NCBI GenBank assembly: GCA_050251555.1
Contig: JBFWMN010000011.1
Span: 1 to 42,063 of the forward strand
From: UBA2137 sp050251555
GTDB lineage: Bacteria; Pseudomonadota; Alphaproteobacteria; Micavibrionales; Micavibrionaceae
Length of the DNA: 42,063 nucleotides
Reading direction: 5' to 3'
Below, one piece after another: positions 33,099 through 41,362 of this stretch (position 1 is its first letter; every line of letters starts with the position of its first letter). The notes under the pieces were generated by a model that saw nothing but the letters and a program-made list of their open reading frames with translations, searched no databases and was not told where the DNA came from. A program made the translations under genes and the position numbers.

Positions 33099-33854
33099 CT
33101 ATGCCTTCCAACCTTCGTGAACGCAAACGATTCCAAGGCTCATTGGCTTATGTTTTGTTCTAGCAAAGCCTGCCGTTTTCATACGGGCCTCAAGGTCCCG
33201 AGGTTTAGGAAATTTGCGTATACTTTCCACCAAGTACTGATAAGAGTCGCGGTCTTTGGCTATGATCTCACCCATTTTCGGGATGACATGCTCAGAATAA
33301 GAATCATAAAGCTTGGCAAGGAAAGGGTGTTCGACATGCGAAAACTCCAGACAGAAAAAACGTCCGCCGGGTTTGAGAACGCGGGCCGCTTCCTTTAGAG
33401 CTGTATCAATATGCGTCACATTCCGTAAGCCGAAAGCGATTGTGTATACATCAAAGCTGTTATCTTCAAAGGGCAGTGATTCGGCGTTGGCCTCGACCCA
33501 TTCAAAGCCGCTTAAAAAACCGCGATCTTGCGCACGGGCGCGCCCGACTTCCAGCATGGCAGGGTTGATATCGGAAACGGTAATCTGTGTTTCAGGCGAA
33601 GTGGCTTTACGAATACGAAAGGCGATATCGCCCGTGCCGCCCGCAACATCCAGAAAGCGTTCATGGCTTTTTGGGCGGATCATACGGATCAGGCGGTCTT
33701 TCCAGATGCGGTGCACGCCGCCTGACATGACGTCATTCATCAGGTCGTAATTTTCAGCAACAGAACCGAAAACACCCAAGACTTTGCGGGTTTTTTCTTC
33801 GGGACTTGTCTGCTCGTAACCGAACCAGTTCTTCTCGGGATTGTCGTTGCTCAT
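33099..33854 (-). CDS. ubiE: Ubiquinone/menaquinone biosynthesis C-methyltransferase UbiE
   Basis: A SAM-dependent methyltransferase for ubiquinone (and menaquinone, if made). Motif I is RFLDVAGGTGDIAFRI. The UbiE/Coq5 signatures are YDLMNDVMSGGVHRIWKDRL and RVLKPGGRFFCLEFSHVEHP. The length (251) is normal. It is divergent from murJ; the 71 bases between the start codons contain TTATCCACG (33861-33869), one mismatch from a DnaA box, which is probably coincidence. There is no clear ribosome-binding site before the ATG, so it may be another short-leader gene. Confidence 0.97.
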   Translation of the reverse strand: MSNDNPEKNWFGYEQTSPEEKTRKVLGVFGSVAENYDLMNDVMSGGVHRIWKDRLIRMIRPKSHERFLDVAGGTGDIAFRIRKATSPETQITVSDINPAMLEVGRARAQDRGFLSGFEWVEANAESLPFEDNSFDVYTIAFGLRNVTHIDTALKEAARVLKPGGRFFCLEFSHVEHPFLAKLYDSYSEHVIPKMGEIIAKDRDSYQYLVESIRKFPKPRDLEARMKTAGFARTKHKPMSLGIVCVHEGWKA

Positions 33855-33925
33855 GCCAATTTATCCACGTCTTAATTTTCGCGCCCGTCTATGAGGGGCC
33901 TAAGCTTCGTGCTATCACATATCAC

Positions 33926-35479
33926 ATGAAACTTGTCAAAGCTATGGCAACAGTTGCCGGTCTGACCTTTACCAGTCGCATTGCCGGATTTGTTCGCGAT
34001 ATGGCGACCGCCGCGATGATCGGCGCGGGGCCCGTATCAGATGCGTTCTTTGTTGCTTTGAAGCTTCCCAATTTTTTCCGTCGTGTTACAGCAGAAGGTG
34101 CGTTTAACGTCTCGTTTGTTCCGTTGTACACGAAAACGCTGGAAGAAGACGGCGAGGAAGCCGCCGGACGTTTTGCCAGCAACGCCTATTCATTGATGAT
34201 TGTCGTTCTTGGCATTTTCTCGATCCTGATGATGATAGCCATGCCACTGGTGGTAGAATTAATCGCACCGGGCTTTCAGGATGATCCCGAGCGCTACCCG
34301 CTGGCAATTGCGATGTCGCGCATCACCTTTCCCTATTTATTGTTAATCTCGCTGACCGCTTTGCTGGGCGGTGTTTTGAATGCGCATCATCGTTTTGCGC
34401 CATTTGCGGCAGCCCCCATTATTTTCAACCTGACCATTGTCGCCGCTCTTTTCGGTCTGACGCCATTTGTGCCGACAGCAGGCCATGCCATGGCTTGGGG
34501 TGTGTCCATTTCAGGCGGCTTGCAGCTTTTGATGCTGGCGTTTTTCGTGAAGCGTCACAAGATTATCGTCCGCTTTAAAAAGCCCGAGATTACGGTGCGT
34601 ATCAAACGCCTCTTTAAATTAATGGGGCCTGGCATCGTAGGGGCGGGGGTTATGCATATCAACCTGTTTGCCGATATGATTATTGCCTCGCTGCTGCCGA
34701 CAGGCGCGATCTCTTATATGTATTATGCGGACCGTTTGAACCAGTTGCCGCTGGGTGTCGTCGGTATTGCCATCGGGACGGCACTTTTGCCGATGCTAAC
34801 CAAAGCGCTGGTGGCAGGCGAAGCAAGAGAGGCCAAAGACCTCTATAACCGCGCCCTTGAATATTCTTACCTGTTGGCTCTGCCTGCGGCGACGGCCCTT
34901 CTGATTATCCCGCATTCCCTTATTCAGGTATTGTTTGAGCGCGGGGAGTTCGGCCCTGAAGATACGCAAGCCACAGCCATGGTGCTGGGCGCCTATGCCA
35001 TCGGTTTGCCTGCCTATATTGCCTCGAAAGTTTACGCCTCGGCCTTTTGGGCCAAGCAGGATACGCTGACCCCTGTTAAAATTTCGATCTTTATAACGCT
35101 TCTCAATATTGCTCTGGCCTACACGCTCTCGCGTTTCATCGGTGTTGCAGGGATTGCGCTGGGGACCTCAATTGTCGGCTGGTTGCAGATCATCATATAT
35201 AATGTGCGCTTAAGAGGCATGGAACACGCCACGCATGATAGCCGCTTCAAGATGAATATGATGAAGATTGTCGGGGCAACGGCACTGATGGGCGGTCTTC
35301 TTTATATCCTCAATCCGCATGTCCAGCCACTTCTGGATGGTTCGGTCTTGTCGAAAATTGGCGGCCTCGCTATTCTCGTCGCGGCAGGCGCGTCACTTTA
35401 CGGGGTGATTATTCTTTTCACAGGTGTTATCGTGCGCGCCGATTTAAGAAAATACCTGAAACGTAAAAAGAAGAAGTAA
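33926..35479 (+). CDS. murJ: Lipid II flippase MurJ (MviN)
   Basis: It transports lipid II across the inner membrane during peptidoglycan synthesis. It is about 517 residues with 13-14 hydrophobic helices. The family N terminus is clear: TSRIAGFVRDMATAAMIGAG, then LPNFFRRVTAEGAFNVSFVP. MYYADRLNQLPLGVVGIAIG is the characteristic TM8-9 region. The frame is open from 33806, but the conserved sequence begins at the ATG at 33926 (MKLVKAMATVAGLTFTSR). There is no strong ribosome-binding site. trpS follows 12 bases after the stop, so they are likely cotranscribed. Confidence 0.96.
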   Translation: MKLVKAMATVAGLTFTSRIAGFVRDMATAAMIGAGPVSDAFFVALKLPNFFRRVTAEGAFNVSFVPLYTKTLEEDGEEAAGRFASNAYSLMIVVLGIFSILMMIAMPLVVELIAPGFQDDPERYPLAIAMSRITFPYLLLISLTALLGGVLNAHHRFAPFAAAPIIFNLTIVAALFGLTPFVPTAGHAMAWGVSISGGLQLLMLAFFVKRHKIIVRFKKPEITVRIKRLFKLMGPGIVGAGVMHINLFADMIIASLLPTGAISYMYYADRLNQLPLGVVGIAIGTALLPMLTKALVAGEAREAKDLYNRALEYSYLLALPAATALLIIPHSLIQVLFERGEFGPEDTQATAMVLGAYAIGLPAYIASKVYASAFWAKQDTLTPVKISIFITLLNIALAYTLSRFIGVAGIALGTSIVGWLQIIIYNVRLRGMEHATHDSRFKMNMMKIVGATALMGGLLYILNPHVQPLLDGSVLSKIGGLAILVAAGASLYGVIILFTGVIVRADLRKYLKRKKKK

Positions 35480-35491
35480 GACGAAAAACCG

Positions 35492-36502
35492 ATGAGCAAA
35501 CGTATTCTGTCAGGCATGCAGCCGACCAATAATCTCCACCTTGGAAATTATCTGGGCGCGCTGAAAAACTGGGTTGCGCTACAAGACGAAAAAGATGCCG
35601 AGTGTCTTTTCTGTGTGGTCGATTTGCATGCGATCACGATGCCGTACGATGCTGACAAAATCGCTGACTCCTCACGCGAGATTGCCGCAGCCTATCTCGC
35701 CGCAGGAATTGATCCCGAGCGCTCCTCCGTCTTTGTGCAATCTGCCGTGCCCCAGCACTCGCAACTGATGTGGTTGCTCGCCACCATGACGCAGATCGGT
35801 AAACTCAACCGCATGACGCAGTTTAAGGATAAGTCGGGCAAGAATGCGGAAAAAGCAGGTCTCGGTTTATATGCCTATCCCGTGCTGATGGCGGCAGACA
35901 TCCTGATTTATAAGGCAACGCACGTGCCTGTCGGTGAAGACCAGAAACAGCATCTGGAACTGGCCCGCGAGATTGTCGGGACGTTCAATCACCGCTATGG
36001 GCGCGATGTGCTGACCATGCCCGAACCCTATATCTTGGGTGAGGGGGCACGTATCATGTCCTTACGCGACGGAACGGCAAAGATGAGTAAGTCAGCCGAC
36101 TCCGATATGAGCCGCATTAACCTCACCGATGATGCCGACACAATCGCCCGTAAAATCCGCAAAGCCAAAACCGATGCCGAACCTCTTCCTGAAACGGTTG
36201 AGGAACTGGACGGGCGCGCCGAAGCGGCAAACCTTGTGACCATCTATGCAACGCTTGAGGGCACAACCAAGGCGGATGTCCTGAAACGCTATGCGGGTAA
36301 GAACTTCTCCGAATTCAAGCCTGCTTTGGTTGATCTGGCGGTCGATCATCTCGCCCCCATTACCACCAAAATGAACCAGCTTCTGTCTGATAAGGGCGAA
36401 ATTGACCGCATTCTGGCGAAGGGCGCCGATCATGCGCTCTCAATTGCCGCACCTGTCATGGATGAGGTTATGGATGTGATGGGATTTTGGAAACGCCCCT
36501 GA
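35492..36502 (+). CDS. trpS: Tryptophanyl-tRNA synthetase
   Basis: A class I synthetase that charges tRNA-Trp. The HIGH-like motif is in GMQPTNNLHLGNYLGALKNW and the KMSKS motif in DGTAKMSKSADSD. YPVLMAADILIYKATHVPVG and DQKQHLELAREI complete the tryptophan-binding core. At 336 residues it has standard length. The start is ATG 35492, 12 bases after murJ. The murJ-trpS order is typical of alphaproteobacteria. Confidence 0.98.
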   Translation: MSKRILSGMQPTNNLHLGNYLGALKNWVALQDEKDAECLFCVVDLHAITMPYDADKIADSSREIAAAYLAAGIDPERSSVFVQSAVPQHSQLMWLLATMTQIGKLNRMTQFKDKSGKNAEKAGLGLYAYPVLMAADILIYKATHVPVGEDQKQHLELAREIVGTFNHRYGRDVLTMPEPYILGEGARIMSLRDGTAKMSKSADSDMSRINLTDDADTIARKIRKAKTDAEPLPETVEELDGRAEAANLVTIYATLEGTTKADVLKRYAGKNFSEFKPALVDLAVDHLAPITTKMNQLLSDKGEIDRILAKGADHALSIAAPVMDEVMDVMGFWKRP

Positions 36503-36546
36503 CTTTTAAAGAAAAACTTTTGCAAAACAGGATAAGCTCACGCATC

Positions 36547-37206
36547 ATGGAACGCATGTTTCGTCTCTTTTTCTTCGGACTGGCTTTTTTAATTTGCGCG
36601 ACACCTTTGGTGGCCCGTGCCGATTACTTTGTCTGGAAGGATGCCAAATCGGGCGTGTCCTTGTCCTATCCTGATACATGGCGCCAGATCAATAATTATG
36701 CGCCTGACGATGTGCTGACGATTGCCGCACCCGGTAACGATCAGGCACAGTGCCGTGTGCGTGTGCGTGATGACGGACGTTTTAAGATTTATCCGCAGCG
36801 CTATCAGGCTGCCGTGCAACGCGAAGCCTACAGTCTGGAATTCTGGAATGAGTATTTGGCGTCTTATCACGATGTGATGTTGCATGAAGTAACCGACGGT
36901 GCAGGACTTGGACAAGCCTTTGCCTCGATGGTCAAGGCATCTTACGTGACCACACATCCGATGAAGAACGAGATCAAAACGGCGATTGCCGCAGCAGGTC
37001 TTTACTATGATAAAGCCTATATTCTGGATTGCTCCTCACTTGCTCCTGCCTTTGCCAAATATTATCCCGCTTTCTTAAGCATCTATAAGTCGGTTGATAT
37101 GGACAAAATGTTCCATGAATTGCCGGAGGGCGAGAACCGCGGCATGGATAAAGGGCCGATCGTTCAGATGTATGATGGATCAGGCCGTTATTTGCACCAG
37201 GAGTAA
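36547..37206 (+). CDS. Exported protein of unknown function
   Basis: A signal peptide is clear: MERMFRLFFFGLAFLICATP, with a likely AxA site at VARA before DYFVWKDAKSGVSLSYPDTW. The mature ~195 residues begin with the 'SGVSLSYPDTW' type of motif seen in PsbP/DcrB-like folds, which is only a fold hint. Two Cys residues (about 75 and 161) could form a disulfide. A longer frame from TTG 36487 overlaps trpS and is rejected. It is probably transcribed with trpS, 44 bases upstream, and precedes nfu. Function is unknown. Confidence 0.75.
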   Translation: MERMFRLFFFGLAFLICATPLVARADYFVWKDAKSGVSLSYPDTWRQINNYAPDDVLTIAAPGNDQAQCRVRVRDDGRFKIYPQRYQAAVQREAYSLEFWNEYLASYHDVMLHEVTDGAGLGQAFASMVKASYVTTHPMKNEIKTAIAAAGLYYDKAYILDCSSLAPAFAKYYPAFLSIYKSVDMDKMFHELPEGENRGMDKGPIVQMYDGSGRYLHQE

Positions 37207-37235
37207 TTGCCCTACAGCGGTCTCCGCGCTATATA
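37207..37235 (+). promoter_or_regulatory. Promoter of nfu, predicted leaderless
   Basis: TTGCCC (37207-37212), a 17-base spacer and TATATA (37230-37235) precede the nfu ATG by seven bases. Transcription should begin at or within a base or two of the start codon. There is no ribosome-binding site. Confidence 0.5.
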
Positions 37236-37242
37236 GTCATCC

Positions 37243-37809
37243 ATGTTTATAGAGACCGAAAAAACCCCCAATCCCGAAACACTCAAATTCCTGCCGGGCC
37301 AAGCCTTGCTTGAAAAAGGCACGGCTGAATTTTCAGATCCCGAACAGGCCGAGCGCTACTCGCCGCTTGCCGACCGTCTTTTTGCCGTGGCAGGGGTCAA
37401 GAACATCTTTATCGGACGTGACTTTGTGTCCATTACCAAAGATGAAACATGGGACTGGAATGTTTTGAAGCCGATGCTTCTCACAGCCCTCATGCAGCAC
37501 CTCACATTCAATGAGCCGATTGTGCTGGAGAGCTATTTCACCAAAAAGCCTCAGACTGAGACGAGCGGCGAGGACAATGAAATTGTTGTCCAGATTAAGG
37601 CGCTTCTTGATGAGCGCGTGCGCCCTGCTGTCGCGCAAGATGGCGGCGATATTGAATTCGACTCTTTCGAAGACGGCATTTTGTATTTACGCATGCGTGG
37701 CGCATGTGCGGGATGCCCCAGCTCAACACTCACCTTAAAAAGCGGGATCGAGAATATGATGAAACATTATATTCCCGAGGTCGCTGCTGTTGAGGCAGTA
37801 ACGCTTTAA
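37243..37809 (+). CDS. NFU1/NfuA-type iron-sulfur cluster scaffold/carrier
   Basis: It delivers [4Fe-4S] clusters to target enzymes. The N-terminal Nfu_N domain begins IETEKTPNPETLKFLPGQAL. The C-terminal NifU-like domain has the cluster ligands in RGACAGCPSSTLTLKSGIE (C-x2-C), preceded by VRPAVAQDGGDIEFDSFEDG. At 188 residues this is the mitochondrial NFU1 type common in alphaproteobacteria. The ATG is seven bases after a TATATA -10, so translation is probably leaderless. Confidence 0.95.
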   Translation: MFIETEKTPNPETLKFLPGQALLEKGTAEFSDPEQAERYSPLADRLFAVAGVKNIFIGRDFVSITKDETWDWNVLKPMLLTALMQHLTFNEPIVLESYFTKKPQTETSGEDNEIVVQIKALLDERVRPAVAQDGGDIEFDSFEDGILYLRMRGACAGCPSSTLTLKSGIENMMKHYIPEVAAVEAVTL

Positions 37810-37877
37810 AAAGAAAACTGAACTTCACGCCGTGTTTTGACGTTTTTATTTTTTGCAAACCCAGAGGAGATTTCAGC

Positions 37878-38507
37878 ATGGCAAAGCCTGCTCCCCAAGA
37901 AGACATGTATATGGAACGAGGCATAGAATTGTCCGAACAAGCCTTCCAGCAATTATTTACTAAAGCGCGCACTTATAATGGCTGGACGGATAAGGATGTT
38001 CCCGAGGAGACTATTCATCGCCTTTACGAGATGCTGAAATTCGGCCCGACCAGTGCCAACTGTTGCCCAGCACGCTTTATTTTTGTCAGAAGCAAGGATG
38101 CGAAAGAAAAACTCGAGCCGTGTCTTGATGAAGGCAATCGTAAGAAAACAATGGCAGCCCCATGGTGCGTCATCATTGCCAAGGATATGGATTTTCATGA
38201 AAAGCTTCCGAAACTCTTTCCGCATACCGATGCCAAGAGCTGGTTTGAAGGGAATGATGAAAAAATCAAAGAAACCGCCTACCGTAACTCGGCCTTGCAA
38301 GGGGCTTATCTGATCATGGCGGCGCGTGCGCTGGGGTTGGATTGCGGGCCAATGTCAGGTTTTGATCATGATAAGATCAAGGCCGCTTTCTTCCCCGATA
38401 AAAACTGGCGTCCCAATTTCATTTGTTCTTTGGGATATGGCGACCCCTCGACGATTTTTCCGCGTTCACCACGTCTAAGCTTTGACGAGGCGTGTGAAAT
38501 CGTTTAA
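37878..38507 (+). CDS. Nitroreductase-family protein, RutE/malonic-semialdehyde-reductase-like
   Basis: A flavin-dependent NAD(P)H reductase fold. TYNGWTDKDVPEETIHRLYE followed by KFGPTSANCCPARFIFVRS is the FMN-binding signature of the RutE branch. LFPHTDAKSWFEGNDEKI and GLDCGPMSGFDHDKI also fit that branch. RutE acts in pyrimidine degradation, but no other rut gene is in the window, so the substrate is unproven. At 209 residues the length is normal. GAGGAG lies eight bases before the ATG. tsaB begins 12 bases after the stop. Confidence 0.88.
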   Translation: MAKPAPQEDMYMERGIELSEQAFQQLFTKARTYNGWTDKDVPEETIHRLYEMLKFGPTSANCCPARFIFVRSKDAKEKLEPCLDEGNRKKTMAAPWCVIIAKDMDFHEKLPKLFPHTDAKSWFEGNDEKIKETAYRNSALQGAYLIMAARALGLDCGPMSGFDHDKIKAAFFPDKNWRPNFICSLGYGDPSTIFPRSPRLSFDEACEIV

Positions 38508-38519
38508 AGCCCTCCCGTT

Positions 38520-39164
38520 ATGACGGAAAATGCAACACCTACAATAGTGGCTCTGGACACGGCGCTGGATGGCTGTCATGTCGGTCTCCTCCATAAAGGG
38601 GAGACGCACTTTTCCTTATCCCCTATGCAACGCGGGCAATCTGAAGAGCTGATCCCTCTGGTCAATGCGCTCTTAAAAAGTGCCGATGTGACATATGCAG
38701 ACCTTGATGCTGTAGCCGTCACAAAAGGGCCGGGCAGTTTTACGGGAACACGCATTGCACTGGCAGCCGCGCAATCCATTGCTTTGGCGCAAGGTATACC
38801 ACTTTACGGCCTTACCAATTTCGAAGCGATTGCAGGGCATGACACATGTACTGTTGCGATTGATACCAAACGGGGCGAAGCTTTCGTACAAGAGTTCGCA
38901 GCGGGCGTATCGGTGACTGCGCCGCACATCCTTCCTTACGAATCATGTATAGAAAAGCTTCCCAAGGAAAATTTGCGTACAAATATTTCAAATTTGGATG
39001 GGGACGAGATTGATCTGAAAGAAATGATCGGGTTTTTGCTTTCATATGCCCAAAAACAATATTTGGATAATGATGCAAAAAAAACGGATGAAGTAAAACC
39101 GACTTATCTGCGTGACGCTGAGACTTCACAGTCCAAAATCAAATACAGAAAAATTTCCAAATAA
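38520..39164 (+). CDS. tsaB: tRNA threonylcarbamoyladenosine biosynthesis protein TsaB
   Basis: A partner of TsaD and TsaE in making t6A37 on ANN-decoding tRNAs. It has the ASKHA-type N terminus IVALDTALDGCHVGLLHKG, and AVTKGPGSFTGTRIALAAAQ is the glycoprotease-like motif that contacts TsaD. The C-terminal PTYLRDAE is also typical. At 214 residues the length is normal. rimI, which often follows tsaB, is absent here; mucR comes next. There is no strong ribosome-binding site, and a TTTAAA lies 12 bases before the ATG. Confidence 0.93.
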   Translation: MTENATPTIVALDTALDGCHVGLLHKGETHFSLSPMQRGQSEELIPLVNALLKSADVTYADLDAVAVTKGPGSFTGTRIALAAAQSIALAQGIPLYGLTNFEAIAGHDTCTVAIDTKRGEAFVQEFAAGVSVTAPHILPYESCIEKLPKENLRTNISNLDGDEIDLKEMIGFLLSYAQKQYLDNDAKKTDEVKPTYLRDAETSQSKIKYRKISK

Positions 39165-39242
39165 TTTTCGTATTTCTCTTGCTTTAGGCTACTTTTTCAT
39201 TAAAACGGCCCTATGTCGAATAAAACATGAAGGAGAAGTTTA

Positions 39243-39677
39243 ATGACAGATACAACACAGACAACAGATTTGCAGGCTTTTACAACAGAGATCGTCTCCA
39301 GTTATTTGACAAACAATGAATTGGCTGCCAATGACGTTCCTGCTCTGATCACATCGATCTATCAGACGCTGCAAGGCTTGGCGACAGGTGAAACCACTCT
39401 GCCTGCCACGTCAAAAGAACCTGCCGTTGCCGTTAAAAAATCGATCACACCCGATTACATCATCTGTCTGGAAGATGGCAAAAAGCTGAAAATGCTCAAG
39501 CGTCACCTGAAAACAGCTTACAATCTGACACCTGAAGAATACCGCGCTAAGTGGAACCTGCCTTCTGATTATCCGATGGTTGCCCCGAACTACGCGAAAA
39601 AGCGTTCGGCTCTCGCAAAAGATATCGGTTTGGGTAAGAAAACAACAGCTACACGCGGCCGTAAAAAAGCAGCTTAA
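39243..39677 (+). CDS. MucR/Ros-family transcriptional regulator
   Basis: An alphaproteobacterial zinc-finger-type regulator of surface, motility and cell-cycle genes. The core DYIICLEDGKKLKMLKRHLK continues TAYNLTPEEYRAKWNLPSDY and then PMVAPNYAKKRSALAKDIGL, highly conserved in MucR. In Ros the zinc ligands are Cys-Cys-His-His. Here the second Cys position is Asp, and the last His position reads Ala (HLKTAY). A similar form occurs in other MucR proteins, so metal binding may differ while DNA binding is kept. At 144 residues the length is typical. AAGGAG precedes the ATG at good spacing. A strong terminator follows and overlaps proC. Confidence 0.95.
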   Translation: MTDTTQTTDLQAFTTEIVSSYLTNNELAANDVPALITSIYQTLQGLATGETTLPATSKEPAVAVKKSITPDYIICLEDGKKLKMLKRHLKTAYNLTPEEYRAKWNLPSDYPMVAPNYAKKRSALAKDIGLGKKTTATRGRKKAA

Positions 39678-39704
39678 TCAGTCCTGATTTTTTGAAGAAA
39701 TTTG

Positions 39705-39740
39705 AAACGCGCCCAAGGTTTAAAGACTTTGGGCGCGTTT
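39705..39740. terminator. Bidirectional terminator between mucR and proC
   Basis: AAACGCGCCCAAGG (39705-39718) pairs with CTTTGGGCGCGTTT (39727-39740): 12 perfect pairs plus a G-T and a G-C, with an eight-base loop. The right arm is the last coding sequence of proC. A weaker hairpin AATCA/TGATT followed by TTTTT lies at 39676-39692. Confidence 0.75.
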
Positions 39741-40523
39741 GATTGCGGCACGTATGGCGTCTTGATAGAGGCGTGGCAGCGTACCTTCCGCGCTCATTAA
39801 TATATCCACCGCCGCTTCGGTTGTGCCGCCTGCGCTGGTGACATCGTGCCGCCATTGGCTGGGCAGTTTTTGCGGGGCGCTGTCAATCAGGGCGGCAACA
39901 CCTCTTAAGGTGGTGCTTGCCAGTTTAAGCGCATCGGTCTCGGTGAGACCATTGGCCTGTCCGGCTGCGCTCAGCGCTTCCAACGTCAAAAAGAAATAGG
40001 CAGGTCCCGAACCGGAAAGGGCGGTTGCCGTATCAATCAGATTTTCCTGCGCAAGCCACAGCGTTTCACCACATGGCTTAAAGACGCCTGTTGCCGTTTC
40101 ACGGGCTTGCGTATGAGCAAAAGCATTGCCGTAAAGTACGGTAATTCCCGCACCGACTTGCGCCGGAATATTCGGCATGGCACGTATGATCGGATTTGTC
40201 GTCAGATTGAGTGTTTCCCCGATATCCATGATGGTTTTTCCTGCCATCACGGAAATGAAGAGTGTTTCAGGCGTAAACCTCCCGCGTAAAGAGAGGGCCG
40301 CTTCCTGAAATTGCTGGGGTTTCACAGCCAGTAGAATAATGTCGTAGTGCTCTGCCAGATCTTCGGCGGATGCCGCATAATGCGTGTAAAGCCCGTCCAG
40401 TGACACATCAGGTGTGGAGGGTTTTAACAGGGTGATGGTCGAAAAGTGTGTGCGGTCAATCCCTTGAAGCAGCGGTGTGCCCATATGACCGCAACCGACA
40501 AAGAGAAGGGAAGGGGAACTCAT
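39720..40523 (-). CDS. proC: Pyrroline-5-carboxylate reductase
   Basis: It performs the last step of proline synthesis, reducing pyrroline-5-carboxylate with NAD(P)H. The Rossmann motif is LLFVGCGHMGTPLLQGI. The C-terminal dimer/active-site helix has LSGSGPAYFFLTLEALSAAG, and the family end is HDVTSAGGTTEAAVDIL. At 267 residues it is full length. It begins 12 bases after the YbjN gene and 5 more bases separate that gene from the UbiK-like gene, so the three form an operon. The last codons form one arm of the shared terminator. Confidence 0.97.
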   Translation of the reverse strand: MSSPSLLFVGCGHMGTPLLQGIDRTHFSTITLLKPSTPDVSLDGLYTHYAASAEDLAEHYDIILLAVKPQQFQEAALSLRGRFTPETLFISVMAGKTIMDIGETLNLTTNPIIRAMPNIPAQVGAGITVLYGNAFAHTQARETATGVFKPCGETLWLAQENLIDTATALSGSGPAYFFLTLEALSAAGQANGLTETDALKLASTTLRGVAALIDSAPQKLPSQWRHDVTSAGGTTEAAVDILMSAEGTLPRLYQDAIRAAIKRAQSL

Positions 40524-40535
40524 GGGCGGGTGCGC

Positions 40536-41036
40536 CTAGCAGTGTCCTGCCGCCTCCGCCAGTGCCAGTCCCATTTGTTCGGACGCGTGAACGAACTGGC
40601 TGTCCCCGACAGCGCAGAACACATCATAAAGACGCTCGCATTCTTGTAATGAGAAGGTAATCAGCTCACGCATATACATGACATGATCACGGTGTGACCC
40701 GCCATACATCAAGGATGTGTAGCGATAGCAAGGTGTCGCGTAATCGTCGTCCTCATCCTGATTGAGGTCAAAGTGACCAAGCCAGAGTTTGGAATTCAAG
40801 TCACTTAAAATACGGTAGGCTGGCATGCTGTTAGAGTCAGGAATGCGCACATCCATTTCACAGCAATATTGCAAGGCGCGCTGGGCTTCATCCCAGACGA
40901 ATAGGACGCGATATGTGCCACGGTCACCCTGTACGGTGAAAAAGAGCTGGTCATCGCTCAAACGGTCAAACGTCCATTGCTGGGCTTCGAGAAAATCTTC
41001 TGCAGAATCCAAAGGATTATTCTGATCTTCGAGCAT
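40536..41036 (-). CDS. YbjN-domain protein
   Basis: A 166-residue protein of the YbjN family, an alpha/beta fold related to type III secretion chaperones and found as a stress-linked sensor or regulator in enterobacteria. Typical segments are TVQGDRGTYRVLFVWDEAQR, then YRILSDLNSKLWLGHFDLNQ. There is no signal peptide. It lies between the UbiK-like gene (5 bases upstream) and proC (12 bases downstream). That arrangement is common in alphaproteobacteria, but the functional link is not known. Confidence 0.9.
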   Translation of the reverse strand: MLEDQNNPLDSAEDFLEAQQWTFDRLSDDQLFFTVQGDRGTYRVLFVWDEAQRALQYCCEMDVRIPDSNSMPAYRILSDLNSKLWLGHFDLNQDEDDDYATPCYRYTSLMYGGSHRDHVMYMRELITFSLQECERLYDVFCAVGDSQFVHASEQMGLALAEAAGHC

Positions 41037-41041
41037 TTGGC

Positions 41042-41362
41042 CTACCCCTTCTTCGGCTTTGTCGTTTTTGTTTGAGACGCAGAAGACTTGGGTTTAGCAC
41101 GGCTTGTTTTGGCAGCCGAGTCTCCCGCAGACTTTATCCCGTCCTTTTTCGATTTTTCTTTCAAAGCAGCTTCCAGAGCCGCAACGCGGGCTTCCAGACG
41201 CTCAAAGTCTTCGCGTGGGACAAGGTCCATGCGGGACGCCATTGCCTCAAAGCGCTCTTTAATATCCTCGGTGATTTCGGCGCGTAAAGACGCCATTAAA
41301 CCGACTGTGCCGCCCGCCATTTTGGCGAGATCGTCAAAGAATTTTGAATCAGGCTTGAACAT
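41042..41362 (-). CDS. UbiK/BMFP-domain accessory factor
   Basis: A small coiled-coil protein that in gamma-proteobacteria helps assemble the Ubi enzyme complex on lipids. The N-terminal DDLAKMAGGTVGLMASLRAE is followed by RMDLVPREDFERLEARVAAL, the BMFP signature. The C-terminal ~35 residues are Lys/Ser-rich and disordered. The ATG at 41362 has GAGG seven bases upstream. It is first in the operon with the YbjN gene and proC. Its role here in ubiquinone synthesis is inferred from the family. Confidence 0.85.
   Translation of the reverse strand: MFKPDSKFFDDLAKMAGGTVGLMASLRAEITEDIKERFEAMASRMDLVPREDFERLEARVAALEAALKEKSKKDGIKSAGDSAAKTSRAKPKSSASQTKTTKPKKG

Noticed and set aside
33861..33869. DnaA-box cluster or origin (TTATCCACG here and TTATCCACA at 4859)
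   Set aside because: Two isolated matches 29 kb apart, one imperfect, without AT-rich unwinding DNA or dnaA/dnaN neighbours.
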